Source of the DNA: Methylococcaceae bacterium
Lineage (GTDB): Bacteria; Pseudomonadota; Gammaproteobacteria; Methylococcales; Methylomonadaceae
NCBI GenBank assembly: GCA_947506075.1
Contig: CANNNN010000018.1
Coordinates: 1 to 14,646, forward strand
Direction: 5' to 3'
Length of the DNA stretch: 14,646 nucleotides
In this document: positions 6,549 to 13,576 of the stretch, piece by piece
Numbering within the stretch: position 1 is the first letter of the stretch
Layout: the number at the start of each line of letters is the position of its first letter
Translations under genes and position numbers: made by a program
The notes under the pieces: generated by a model
The model's input: the letters and a program-made list of their open reading frames with translations, nothing else
Told to the model about the DNA's origin: nothing
The model's database searches: none

Positions 6549-9044
6549 TTAAAGTTCCCTTAAAACCTGGAGTGGCGCTTTATTAACCACCTTTCTTACG
6601 CCCCAGGTTCCAACCAGGCCCACGAACAAAGCGCCGGTAACAGGCACGCAAATCCAGGCATAAAAATTGGCATGGTATTCGATATGCATGACCTGCGTGT
6701 ACAGTGCGTATAGTATGGCTTCGGAGAGAACTATCGCTAACAGGCCGGATATCAGTCCGAGCAGGCTAAATTCGATGACATGGGTTTTTCTTAAAAATGC
6801 GCGCTTTGCCCCTAGCGTACGCATTAACGCCCCTTCATGGATGCGGCTGTCCAGGCTTGCATAAACGGCTGCGAACAATACTGTGAATCCGGCCAGTAGC
6901 GCAAAATACAGCAGATAATTGATCGCTGCGCTTAATTGGCTCAGGATGGTTTGTAATTGGCGCAGGATTAAATCGACTTCAAGAACCGTGGTGCTGGGGT
7001 ATTTTTTTACCAGCACGTTTAAAAAATCTTTTTGGCTTTTCGGCAAATAAAAGCTGGTGATCAAGGTGCTGGGGAAGGCGTCCAGCGTGCCGGGCGAGAA
7101 TATCATGTAAAAATTCGGCTTCATCGTATCCCAGCGAAGTTCGCGGATGCTGGCAACCGTGGTCATGACCTGCTGGCTGCCGATTGTAAAGGTCAGGGTA
7201 TCACCCAAGTTTATTTTCAGGCTTTTTGCTAATTTCTGCTCGACAGACACCTGTCCTGTTTGCTGATCTTGCCACCAGTTTCCGGCTGTAATTTTATTTT
7301 CTTCCGGCAGTTCCTGAGTCCAGGTAAGGCTTAATTCGCGATGCGTGGCGCTTTCACCCTGGCTATCCTTGCTGACGATTTGTTGTACCGGTGTATTGTT
7401 GATCGCGACCAGACGGCCTCTGATCACCGGATAAAAGCGGCTGTCGTTGATGTTTTGCTGTTGCAGGTCTTGTTGGAAGCTTTGCTGTTGTTCGGGAAAA
7501 ATATTTAGCGCAAAATGATTCGGGGCGGTTGCAGGCAACTGCTTTTGCCAGTCCTCAATTAAATCGGTACGCACCGTCAAACTGAGTACCATCGCCATCA
7601 GCGTAAGACTGAAAGCTAGTATCTGACTGACGCTGCTCCTACTGTTTTTTACTAAACCCTGCAAGCCGAAACGCCAGGTCAGACTTAGATGCGGCAGCAG
7701 TTTCCGGCTTAAGTGCAGCAAGGTATAAACCATCAAACCGAGCAGCAGTAAGACGCTCAAGCCTGCGCCGATAATAGTCGCAGTCATGCGAAAATCTTCG
7801 GTGTAGCGCCAAATCAATAGGCCGACCATGGTTATGGACAAACCGTAAACCAGCCATGCGCTAGCGGGCAAAGGCTCCAGTTCGCGGCGCAACACCCGTA
7901 ACGGTGAAACCTGCTTAAGGCTTAATAACGGTGGCAGCGCAAAACCCAATAAAACCGCCATGCCGATAATAAGCCCGAAAAAAATAGCCAACAAACCGGG
8001 ATTGGCGACCTGCTGAGGTAACAGCGATCTTAGTAACTGAAACAGCGCCTGCTGCGTAAACCAGCCCAGCAAGGAACCTACCGCGCTGGCAAATAATCCC
8101 AACACCACAAACTGGCTGGCATAAAGCCAAAGTATTTCGTTCTGTTTGCAGCCCAGACAGCGCAGTATCGCGGTCGCAGTAAAGTGCCGTTCGGTATAGC
8201 GCCGGGTTGCCATCGCAATCGCGACGCCGGAAATTAAAATGACGATAATGCTGGATAAGCCCAGATAACGTTCCGCGCGTTCCAGCGCCGAACCCAGCTC
8301 TGGGCGATCTTCATGGATGTCCATGATGCGCTGGGACGGATTCAGCTGCGGTTTAAGCCAGCGCTTGAAGTCCGATAAGTTTTTAGCCTCGCCGCTAAAT
8401 TGAAAGAAATAATGCACATGGCTGCCCGGCTGCAAAATGCCGGTCGCTTGCAAATCGTCGGTACTGATCATCACGCGCGGCGAGAAGCTATAAAAATCGC
8501 CACGCTTGTCGGGTTCGTAACTTATGACCTTGCTGATAGTCAGCTGTTTTTCTCCGATCTGCAGATTATCGCCGAGCTTAACTTTAAGCGCCGATAGGAT
8601 ACGTTTTTCAACCCAGGCGGTTCCGGCCCCGGGGCCTGTGTGCTCGATGGTTTCAGACGAATGCTCTGTGGCGGTTGTTTTTAAAAAGCCGCGCAATGGG
8701 TAAGCGGAACTGACGGCTTTAATGCCGGCCAATAACAGCTCGTCATGCTCGATCAGCACACTGGAAAACTCAAGTGTTTGCGCCTTAGAAAGCTTGAGTT
8801 GGCTCGCCTTGCTTAGCCATTCTTCAGATATCATGGCTGGGCTTGAGAGAACTAGGTCGGCCGCCAGAAATTCCGCCGCCTGAGTGATCATCGTGCGTTG
8901 CAGACGATCCGCAAACAGCGCTATGGCAGTTGAACTGGTGACCGCAATGATCAGGGCCAGAACCAGTATCGTTAATTCGCCGGAACGGCTGTCACGCCAG
9001 AGTAGCCGCAAGGCCAAATTAAAACGGGTCATAAGCGTGTCCAT
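6549..9044 (-). CDS. ybbP: YbbP-type ABC transporter permease (FtsX/MacB-like)
   Basis: An 831-residue inner-membrane permease of the YbbP/DevC-like class of ABC systems, which act in the envelope (type VII ABC, mechanotransmission) rather than as classic pumps. Layout: TM1 (24-46); a large periplasmic domain (about 47-255) with ADLVLSSP and LLAGIKAVSSAYPLRG; FtsX-like helices (262-282, about 305-335, 350-375); a middle pair (398-412, 422-445); TM at about 470-492; a second periplasmic domain (about 495-700); and a C-terminal FtsX domain (705-815) ending LQVLREL. 'RHFTATAILRCLGCKQNEI' (287-305) and 'EGALMRTLGAKRAFL' (737-751) are the two equivalent coupling loops that contact the ATPase. The start at 9044 gives MDTLMTRF; a start at Met5 (9032) is equally possible and closer to E. 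coli YbbP. Partner of the ybbA ATPase upstream, from which it is separated by an unusual 136-bp spacer holding a repeat. Confidence 0.9.
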   Translation of the reverse strand: MDTLMTRFNLALRLLWRDSRSGELTILVLALIIAVTSSTAIALFADRLQRTMITQAAEFLAADLVLSSPAMISEEWLSKASQLKLSKAQTLEFSSVLIEHDELLLAGIKAVSSAYPLRGFLKTTATEHSSETIEHTGPGAGTAWVEKRILSALKVKLGDNLQIGEKQLTISKVISYEPDKRGDFYSFSPRVMISTDDLQATGILQPGSHVHYFFQFSGEAKNLSDFKRWLKPQLNPSQRIMDIHEDRPELGSALERAERYLGLSSIIVILISGVAIAMATRRYTERHFTATAILRCLGCKQNEILWLYASQFVVLGLFASAVGSLLGWFTQQALFQLLRSLLPQQVANPGLLAIFFGLIIGMAVLLGFALPPLLSLKQVSPLRVLRRELEPLPASAWLVYGLSITMVGLLIWRYTEDFRMTATIIGAGLSVLLLLGLMVYTLLHLSRKLLPHLSLTWRFGLQGLVKNSRSSVSQILAFSLTLMAMVLSLTVRTDLIEDWQKQLPATAPNHFALNIFPEQQQSFQQDLQQQNINDSRFYPVIRGRLVAINNTPVQQIVSKDSQGESATHRELSLTWTQELPEENKITAGNWWQDQQTGQVSVEQKLAKSLKINLGDTLTFTIGSQQVMTTVASIRELRWDTMKPNFYMIFSPGTLDAFPSTLITSFYLPKSQKDFLNVLVKKYPSTTVLEVDLILRQLQTILSQLSAAINYLLYFALLAGFTVLFAAVYASLDSRIHEGALMRTLGAKRAFLRKTHVIEFSLLGLISGLLAIVLSEAILYALYTQVMHIEYHANFYAWICVPVTGALFVGLVGTWGVRKVVNKAPLQVLREL

Positions 9045-9082
9045 AAGATTAAGGTAATTACTCAGCAGTTTAAAATTGAATA

Positions 9083-9161
9083 CGGATTAAACGGATAATC
9101 GCGGCTTAAATGCGTAAGCAGATTAGATTTTTAAAAATCCGTTCAAATCCGTCTAATCTGC
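9083..9161. repeat. Palindromic dispersed repeat between ybbA and ybbP
   Basis: gcagattaga (9118-9127) and tctaatctgc (9152-9161) are perfect 10-bp inverted arms enclosing 24 bases that contain tttttaaaaa and ccgttcaaatccg. To the left, cggattaaacgga (9083-9095) is nearly the reverse complement of tccgttcaaatccg (9138-9151), giving a nested second palindrome. The 'cggattaa/atccgtctaatc' composition resembles short repeats scattered between genes in many environmental bacteria. It fills most of the ybbA-ybbP spacer and could form a large hairpin in the mRNA, possibly altering the ratio of ATPase to permease (inference). Confidence 0.6.
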
Positions 9162-9180
9162 ATCATCCGAGTTCTATTCT

Positions 9181-9876
9181 TCAATCATGGCGGTCAGGCA
9201 CTATACGTCCGGCCTCCAGTTTAATGATACGCTGGCAGCGAGCTGCCAGGGCCTGGTCATGCGTGACCAATATTAACGTAGTGTGATTTTCCTGATTAAG
9301 CTCGAACAGTAAATCGATCACAGTCGCGCCGGTTTTTCTGTCCAGATTGCCGGTCGGCTCATCGGCAAACAAGATTGCCGGCCGAGTCACAAAGGCTCTG
9401 GCCAAGGCCACACGCTGTTGCTCGCCGCCGGAAAGTTTCTGGGGGGTATGCGTTAAGCGGTGTGACAGACCGACTCTAGCCAATAATGCGGCTGCTAGTG
9501 TTTTGGCATTTTTATTAGCCCTTAATTCCAAAGGTAGCATTACGTTTTCAAGTGCGGTCAATCCCGGCAGCAATTGAAAGGACTGAAACACAAAGCCTAT
9601 CAGCTGATTACGTAGCTCTGCCCTGCCGTCTTCGTTCATCGCGGTCAAACATTGCCCATTCAAACTGATAGATCCTGTTGTCGGCGTATCCAAGCCGGCC
9701 AGCAGGCTGATTAAGGTCGATTTTCCGGAGCCCGACTCGCCAACGATCGCAATACTCTCACCGGATTTGATTATCAACTCTATGGATGACAAGATATGTA
9801 GTATTCCATCCGACGTGGCAACCGATTTACCCAGATTTTCCGTTAGGATGATAGTATTCAATGATTGAGCTTGCAT
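9181..9876 (-). CDS. ybbA: YbbA-type ABC transporter ATPase
   Basis: A 231-residue ATPase of the LolD/MacB-like subfamily that powers the YbbP permease. All motifs are intact: Walker A GESGSGKST (46-54), Q-loop Gln98 (FVFQSFQLLPGLTALENVMLPL), signature LSGGEQQR (148-155), Walker B ILFADEP with the following TGNLD (168-179) and the H-loop His206 (LVTHD). An upstream in-frame ATG at 9942 would add 22 residues and run 65 bases into the divergent tesA gene. The start at 9876 gives an N-terminus like that of E. coli YbbA (about five residues before the first strand) and is preferred, although no strong Shine-Dalgarno sequence precedes either. It is divergent from tesA with one base between the start codons, the same arrangement of genes as in E. 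coli. Confidence 0.9.
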   Translation of the reverse strand: MQAQSLNTIILTENLGKSVATSDGILHILSSIELIIKSGESIAIVGESGSGKSTLISLLAGLDTPTTGSISLNGQCLTAMNEDGRAELRNQLIGFVFQSFQLLPGLTALENVMLPLELRANKNAKTLAAALLARVGLSHRLTHTPQKLSGGEQQRVALARAFVTRPAILFADEPTGNLDRKTGATVIDLLFELNQENHTTLILVTHDQALAARCQRIIKLEAGRIVPDRHD

Positions 9877-9877
9877 A

Positions 9878-10480
9878 ATGACCCGTTTTTTATTTGTCGT
9901 GATAATTTCATTAATGTCGATGGTCGCTACGGCCAAATCCATTGTGGTATTGGGAGATAGTATCAGTGCCGGCTACGGAATTGAAGTCACTCAAGGCTGG
10001 GTATCATTATTGCAGAAAAAACTGAATGAAAACGGTTCTGATCATATTATCCATAATGAAAGCATCAGTGGCGACACCACAGCCGGTGGTTTAGCGCGTA
10101 TTGACCAAGCTTTATCCTTGTACAAACCGGATGTTGTGATCATTGAACTAGGTGCTAATGACGGACTGCGTGGATTGCCTCCGGCCTTGATCAAAAGTAA
10201 TCTCGCCGAGCTTATCCATCGTGCACAAGATGCCGGTGCCAAGGTATTACTGCTGGCCATGAAAATTCCGCCCAATTACGGTTCACGCTATATTGCGCTT
10301 TTCTATACTATCTATCCGCAGCTAGCTAAGGAGCTGCGTGTTCCGTATGTACCTTTTATCATGGAAGATATCGCCCTGACCAAAGACATGATGCAAGCGG
10401 ACGGCCTGCATCCCAATGCCAATGGCCAGCCATTCATTACACAAAAAGTATGGCCGCAACTGCTGCCGCTGTTGAAATAA
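9878..10480 (+). CDS. tesA: TesA-type periplasmic esterase / thioesterase I / lysophospholipase L1
   Basis: A 200-residue SGNH/GDSL hydrolase with a cleavable signal peptide (1-19, ending VATA). E. coli TesA hydrolyses acyl-CoA thioesters, lysophospholipids and small esters in the periplasm. The SGNH blocks are in order: I, GDSISAGYG with nucleophile Ser28; II, SISGDTTAGG with Gly65; III, ELGANDGLRG with Asn94; V, DGLHPN with Asp175 and His178, the spacing seen in TesA. Length is normal. The start at 9878 produces the signal peptide directly; its upstream signals overlap the ybbA start region, so the two genes must share a very compact divergent control region, or their promoters lie inside each other's coding DNA. 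The next gene follows after 17 bp, suggesting cotranscription. Confidence 0.92.
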   Translation: MTRFLFVVIISLMSMVATAKSIVVLGDSISAGYGIEVTQGWVSLLQKKLNENGSDHIIHNESISGDTTAGGLARIDQALSLYKPDVVIIELGANDGLRGLPPALIKSNLAELIHRAQDAGAKVLLLAMKIPPNYGSRYIALFYTIYPQLAKELRVPYVPFIMEDIALTKDMMQADGLHPNANGQPFITQKVWPQLLPLLK

Positions 10481-10497
10481 CCACCAGAGAACACGAA

Positions 10498-10926
10498 ATG
10501 AAAGAATTGACACTTGAAAAAGCCAATATTATTATCAATACCGCGACCAACAAAGCCAGGAAGTTAAACTTGGCGCCGCTTACCGTGGTCGTTTTGGATG
10601 CATCCGGCCATTTAAAAGCCATGCAACGGGAAGATGGCGCGACCATGATCCGGCAGCAGATTGCGATTGCAAAGGCCTGGGGTGCGGTCAGCATGGGCAT
10701 CTCATCGCGCAGTCTGGCCAGCGTGGCTGTTGAGCGGCCTGATTTTATGAATGCGTTGCTGAATATGACTGATGGAAAAATAATGCCGGTGCCGGGCGGC
10801 GTTCTGATACGCGATACCAAAAATAATCTGATTGGCGCGGTAGGTATTAGCGGCGATATTTCTGACCAGGACGAGCGTTGCGCGATTGCGGGTATTGAGG
10901 CAGTGGGATTTATTGCTGGGGTTTAA
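10498..10926 (+). CDS. GlcG/HbpS-like heme-binding family protein (PF03928)
   Basis: A 142-residue protein of the GlcG/HbpS/DUF336 family, an alpha/beta fold that in HbpS binds heme and in other members binds small ligands or acts as a cofactor-linked subunit. The family pattern is clear: helix (1-22), strand LTVVVLDASGHLKAMQREDG (28-47), the helix AIAKAWGAVSMGISSR (56-71), then MPVPGGVLIRD (96-106) and IGAVGISGDISDQDERCA (112-129). No signal peptide is seen, so it is probably cytoplasmic. The chosen ATG (10498) begins at the normal family N-terminus; an upstream ATG at 10450 would add 16 residues inside the tesA coding sequence and is less likely. AGAG lies about 8 bases before the start. 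It is 17 bp after tesA, so probably in the same operon; a functional link with TesA is not obvious. Confidence 0.85.
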   Translation: MKELTLEKANIIINTATNKARKLNLAPLTVVVLDASGHLKAMQREDGATMIRQQIAIAKAWGAVSMGISSRSLASVAVERPDFMNALLNMTDGKIMPVPGGVLIRDTKNNLIGAVGISGDISDQDERCAIAGIEAVGFIAGV

Positions 10927-10931
10927 TCCTA

Positions 10932-10949
10932 GATCATCGGTGCTTGATC
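10932..10949. terminator. Small inverted repeat between convergent genes
   Basis: gatca (10932-10936) and tgatc (10945-10949) flank an 8-base loop in the 39-bp gap where the GlcG-like gene and the methyltransferase gene converge. The stem is short and no T-tract is obvious, so this is only a possible two-way transcription stop. Confidence 0.2.
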
Positions 10950-10965
10950 AAACTAGCTAAAAATA

Positions 10966-11754
10966 CTATAGCCGGTAGCAAAAAAGCCTTGTGCTGCGCC
11001 TGTCTTCAATCTGTATTATTGCTTCAGGTTCCCAATCAGGTATTGGGAAGGATGAGGAGATAATCACGCTGCCGGGCAGCATTTCACGCCTGATCTTTTC
11101 GCCCAGTCTCACCATGACCGCCGGGGATAGAAACGCAAACACCACATCATAACCGGCTAGATTACAGCCCCATAAGCTGGCACGTTTTACGCTCGCATTC
11201 GGCAGTTTTCGGCAGCGCCAGGAAGTAATCAGCCACGGTAGCGGCGCATGTTCCCAGGCCTCGACCATTAGGGTTTGCTGCTGCGCTAGCGGCACGGCCA
11301 CAGAACCGACGCCGGCACCCAGGTCGGCAAAAGCATGGGCGTGTTCACCATTAACGATAGACGCTACTGCATCCGCTACGGCAGTGGAAGACAAAAATAG
11401 CGGTACATCGCCCTTGACCGTACCCCAGAACACCAGTCCAAACACCAGCAAGATCTGCAAATACAACCAGGAAGGCAATTGCAAAGTAAGCAGCATAATT
11501 GCTGAAGGCAAAAACAATAAATGGATAGGCATCCACCAGTACGGCTGACGTAAAATGATGCTGCAGATGGCGGCCGCAACACCTTGAGTTACTGTCAAAC
11601 GTCCAGCGCCGTGAAAAAAATCAGGTGACATCCTGGCCAGAGCGACTGTAAGCGCCAGTCCCAGCAGCTGTGAGGCTAGCGCTTTAAATAAGGTTATCAG
11701 GCGGGGTCTGCCGGTGTTAATTTTTTGGAGAACTCGGTGCGGCCGCAGGTACAT
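10966..11754 (-). CDS. Membrane-anchored class I SAM methyltransferase, FAM173/ATPSCKMT-like
   Basis: A 262-residue protein with four predicted N-terminal helices (about 26-42, 54-69, 73-91, 96-112) followed by a compact methyltransferase domain (about 115-262). In the second part, VPLFLSS (117-123) occupies the place of the 'YVPTP' segment, FADLGAGVGSVAV (142-154) is SAM-binding motif I, and VEAWE (164-168) holds the acidic residue for the ribose. SLWGCNLAGYDVVFAFL (193-209) and PGSVIISSSFPIPDWEP (227-243) match the closing motifs of the FAM173 protein-lysine methyltransferases (mitochondrial ATP synthase c-subunit and ADP/ATP carrier enzymes, archaeal aKMT). By analogy it may methylate a lysine of a membrane protein; this is inference. 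The start at 11754 overlaps the upstream small gene by 38 bp, and no clearly better start is visible. Methyltransferase fold: sure; substrate: unknown. Confidence 0.75.
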   Translation of the reverse strand: MYLRPHRVLQKINTGRPRLITLFKALASQLLGLALTVALARMSPDFFHGAGRLTVTQGVAAAICSIILRQPYWWMPIHLLFLPSAIMLLTLQLPSWLYLQILLVFGLVFWGTVKGDVPLFLSSTAVADAVASIVNGEHAHAFADLGAGVGSVAVPLAQQQTLMVEAWEHAPLPWLITSWRCRKLPNASVKRASLWGCNLAGYDVVFAFLSPAVMVRLGEKIRREMLPGSVIISSSFPIPDWEPEAIIQIEDRRSTRLFCYRL

Positions 11755-12019
11755 CGGGGACCGGCACAGGAACAGGCGCGGACGCCGGTGTCAGGGTTTT
11801 GGCAACTGTTTCTTTAGCTGCCTGTTCATCCAGCGCTTTTTGCCGATTACCCTCGCCAAAAAGCGTAAAGGTAATCATAAAAAAAACCGTAGATATGATC
11901 AGAATCATAAATCTGTCCGATTTTTTCAAAAAGAATAAAGGCCAGCTAGGCTTAATCATTCCAACAATAAAAAAAAGCAGGGTCAGAAGCCCTGTGTCTA
12001 TAGCGGCGTTTATCAGCAT
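11717..12019 (-). CDS. Small two-helix membrane protein with Pro/Ala tail
   Basis: A 100-residue protein that I cannot assign to a named family. It has two hydrophobic helices (about 6-22 and 37-54) joined by a short basic loop containing 'KPSWPLFFLKKSDRF' (23-37), then a charged helix (55-74) and a low-complexity tail rich in Pro, Ala and Val (77-97, with repeated P-V-P units). The 'KPxxxLFxLKKxxR' loop occurs in small hypothetical membrane proteins of Gammaproteobacteria. Both ends of the helix pair are probably on one side of the membrane, with the tail free to reach a partner. The gene overlaps the methyltransferase gene downstream by 38 bp in another frame, so translation of the two is likely coupled. 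GAG lies about 9 bases before the start. Confidence 0.6.
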   Translation of the reverse strand: MLINAAIDTGLLTLLFFIVGMIKPSWPLFFLKKSDRFMILIISTVFFMITFTLFGEGNRQKALDEQAAKETVAKTLTPASAPVPVPVPDVPAAAPSSPKN

Positions 12020-12056
12020 TATAATTACTCGTTAACTTACATTTAGATAGATTTAT

Positions 12057-12085
12057 ATTATTATTAGTTGCGTGGCAGTTTGCAA
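12057..12085 (-). promoter_or_regulatory. Possible promoter for the small membrane protein-methyltransferase pair
   Basis: On the minus strand TTGCAA (12080-12085) is followed after 17 bases by AATAAT (12057-12062), about 38 bp upstream of the start codon at 12019. The match is moderate and the area is AT-rich. The -35 falls in the loop of the inverted repeat at 12068-12092. Confidence 0.3.
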
Positions 12086-12140
12086 CACGCAAGAGCGTTA
12101 TTTTAACGATTTTTACTTTCTCAGGGTGTTAATTGTTAAC
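12068..12140. promoter_or_regulatory. Cluster of three inverted repeats in the divergent spacer
   Basis: The 202-bp region between the divergent small membrane protein gene and qmcA holds three short perfect inverted repeats: ttgcgtg/cacgcaa (12068-12074 and 12086-12092), cgtta/taacg (12096-12100 and 12104-12108) and gttaa/ttaac (12128-12132 and 12136-12140). They could be operators or leader structures. The middle one is followed by a T-run, so a weak plus-strand attenuator is also possible. None is a known operator that I recognise. Confidence 0.3.
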
Positions 12141-12211
12141 ATTATTTTTCAGTCGACAGACAAAAGCTGTTTAGACCGGTCGAATCTGGCGCATCCCGTG
12201 CCAAAAAAATC

Positions 12212-12217
12212 AGGAGG
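12212..12217 (+). promoter_or_regulatory. Consensus Shine-Dalgarno site for qmcA
   Basis: AGGAGG ends 4 bases before the ATG at 12222. This is the strongest ribosome-binding site in the window and it decides the start of qmcA: an in-frame ATG at 12072 would add 50 residues with no membrane or domain logic. Confidence 0.75.
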
Positions 12218-12221
12218 TTTT

Positions 12222-13133
12222 ATGGGTATTTTTGTTTTAGCGTTATTGGTTTTTGCAGTCTTGATCGTGTTTATGAGCGTCAAGTCGGTTCCGCAGGGTA
12301 TGGAGTACACGGTCGAGCGTTTCGGAAAATATACCAATACGCTAACCCCTGGTTTGAATATTATCATGCCGATTATTGATCGTATCGGTAAAAAGATGGT
12401 GATGATGGAACAGGTGATGGACGTACCGTCACAGGAAGTGATTACCAAAGATAATGCGATGGTTACCGTCGATGGAGTGATTTTCTATCAGGTTATGGAT
12501 GCGGCCAAAGCCGCTTATGAAGTCAGCCAACTGAGTTGGGCGATACTGAATCTGGTGATGACAAATATTCGTACGGTCATGGGCTCAATGGATCTGGACG
12601 AATTGTTGTCGCGTCGGGATGACATCAATGCAAGACTCCTGACCGTCGTGGATGACGCGACCTCCCCCTGGGGCATTAAAGTCACACGTATTGAAATAAA
12701 GGACATCGCCCCGCCCAAAGATTTGGTCGAAGCCATGGGCAGACAAATGAAAGCCGAGCGCTTGAAACGTGCCTCGATACTTGAGGCTGAAGGTTTACGG
12801 CAATCTGAGATTTTACGTGCAGAAGGTGCGCAACAGGCGGCCATACTGGAAGCTGAAGGCCGCAAGGAAGCTTCTTACCGCGATGCTGATGCTAGAGAGC
12901 GTTTGGCTCAGGCAGAAGCCAGAGCGACGTTAATGGTGTCGGAAGCTATCAGCAAAGGCGATGTCCAGGCCATTAACTATTTTGTCGCGCAAAAATACAT
13001 CGAAGCATTAAAAGAGATAGGCGCTGCTAATAACAGCAAACTGGTTTTTATGCCGCTGGATTCCTCAAGTGTAATCGGCGCGCTCGGCGGTATAGCCGAA
13101 CTAGCCAAAGAAACCTTTACCAAGAAAGTCTGA
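12222..13133 (+). CDS. qmcA: SPFH-domain membrane protein, QmcA-like
   Basis: A 303-residue SPFH (stomatin/prohibitin/flotillin/HflK-C) protein, close in length to E. coli QmcA (305). One N-terminal membrane helix (3-20) is followed by the SPFH domain (about 21-180; VPQGMEYTVERFGKYTNTLTPGLN, with IKVTRIEIKDIAPP near 152-165). Next comes a long charged alpha-helical coiled coil (about 172-245) rich in Glu/Ala/Arg and containing repeated 'ILEAEG' units (186-214). The C-terminal segment 'NSKLVFMPLDSSS' (271-283) is typical of the stomatin-like clade. These proteins build large membrane cages or microdomains and help control membrane proteases and fluidity. The gene is followed after one base by the NfeD partner, so the two are one operon and surely cotranslated. 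The start is set by the consensus Shine-Dalgarno site at 12212-12217. Confidence 0.93.
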   Translation: MGIFVLALLVFAVLIVFMSVKSVPQGMEYTVERFGKYTNTLTPGLNIIMPIIDRIGKKMVMMEQVMDVPSQEVITKDNAMVTVDGVIFYQVMDAAKAAYEVSQLSWAILNLVMTNIRTVMGSMDLDELLSRRDDINARLLTVVDDATSPWGIKVTRIEIKDIAPPKDLVEAMGRQMKAERLKRASILEAEGLRQSEILRAEGAQQAAILEAEGRKEASYRDADARERLAQAEARATLMVSEAISKGDVQAINYFVAQKYIEALKEIGAANNSKLVFMPLDSSSVIGALGGIAELAKETFTKKV

Positions 13134-13134
13134 C

Positions 13135-13575
13135 ATGGCCGAACTAGAGCTTGTTTTTTGGAATTGGTGGGTATTAGCCTTGGTTTTGTTAGTGATAGAG
13201 CTGCTGGCTCCCGGTTTTTTCTTTTTGTGGATGGCGGCTTCTGCGTTTGTGACAGGATGCCTACTGTTATTGATACCTTCAATCGACATCAAATGGCAGG
13301 TATTGGTTTTTTCCGTGCTGTCTGTTGCCGCAATCAGTGTCTGGAAACTTTATGGTAAAAAACATCCGATAGCCACAGATCACCCTTTATTGAATAAACG
13401 GGGGCATCAATATATCGGAAGAACCTTTAGCCTGTATAAACCGATAGAAAACGGCGAGGGTAAAATCAAAGTAGACGATTCGATCTGGAAAGTTCATGGG
13501 CAGGATTGCGATATTAGCGCCAAGGTAAAAGTCATCGCGGTTCGTGGCACGGTATTTGATGTGGAAATAGTATAG
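13135..13575 (+). CDS. NfeD-family protein (YbbJ-like), partner of QmcA
   Basis: A 146-residue NfeD1b/YbbJ-type membrane protein. Two to three helices (about 10-31, 33-50 and 55-70, with WWVLALVLLVIELLAPGFFF) precede a C-terminal OB-fold domain (about 88-146). The OB-fold carries the family pattern: LLNKRGHQYIGRTF, PIENGEGKIKVDDSIWKVHG and VKVIAVRGTVFDVE. NfeD proteins associate with SPFH proteins encoded beside them; in E. coli the equivalent pair is YbbJ-QmcA. Length matches the E. coli protein (about 150). Only one base separates its ATG from the qmcA stop, which implies translational coupling. The stop codon lies immediately before a palindromic repeat (13577-13601). Confidence 0.9.
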   Translation: MAELELVFWNWWVLALVLLVIELLAPGFFFLWMAASAFVTGCLLLLIPSIDIKWQVLVFSVLSVAAISVWKLYGKKHPIATDHPLLNKRGHQYIGRTFSLYKPIENGEGKIKVDDSIWKVHGQDCDISAKVKVIAVRGTVFDVEIV

Positions 13576-13576
13576 G

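Noticed and set aside
9877..9942. Upstream ATG extending ybbA by 22 residues
   Set aside because: It would run into the tesA signal-peptide region and gives an N-terminus without family similarity; the start at 9876 fits E. coli YbbA.
10450..10497. Upstream ATG for the GlcG-like gene overlapping tesA
   Set aside because: The added residues come from an alternate frame of the tesA 3' end and lie outside the family fold.
10437..10820. Minus-strand open frame of 127 codons opposite the GlcG-like gene
   Set aside because: Shadow of the plus-strand gene; no domain and no start signal, and it overlaps a protein with clear family motifs.
12072..12221. Upstream ATG extending qmcA by 50 residues
   Set aside because: A perfect AGGAGG stands in front of the ATG at 12222, which also starts the normal membrane helix.
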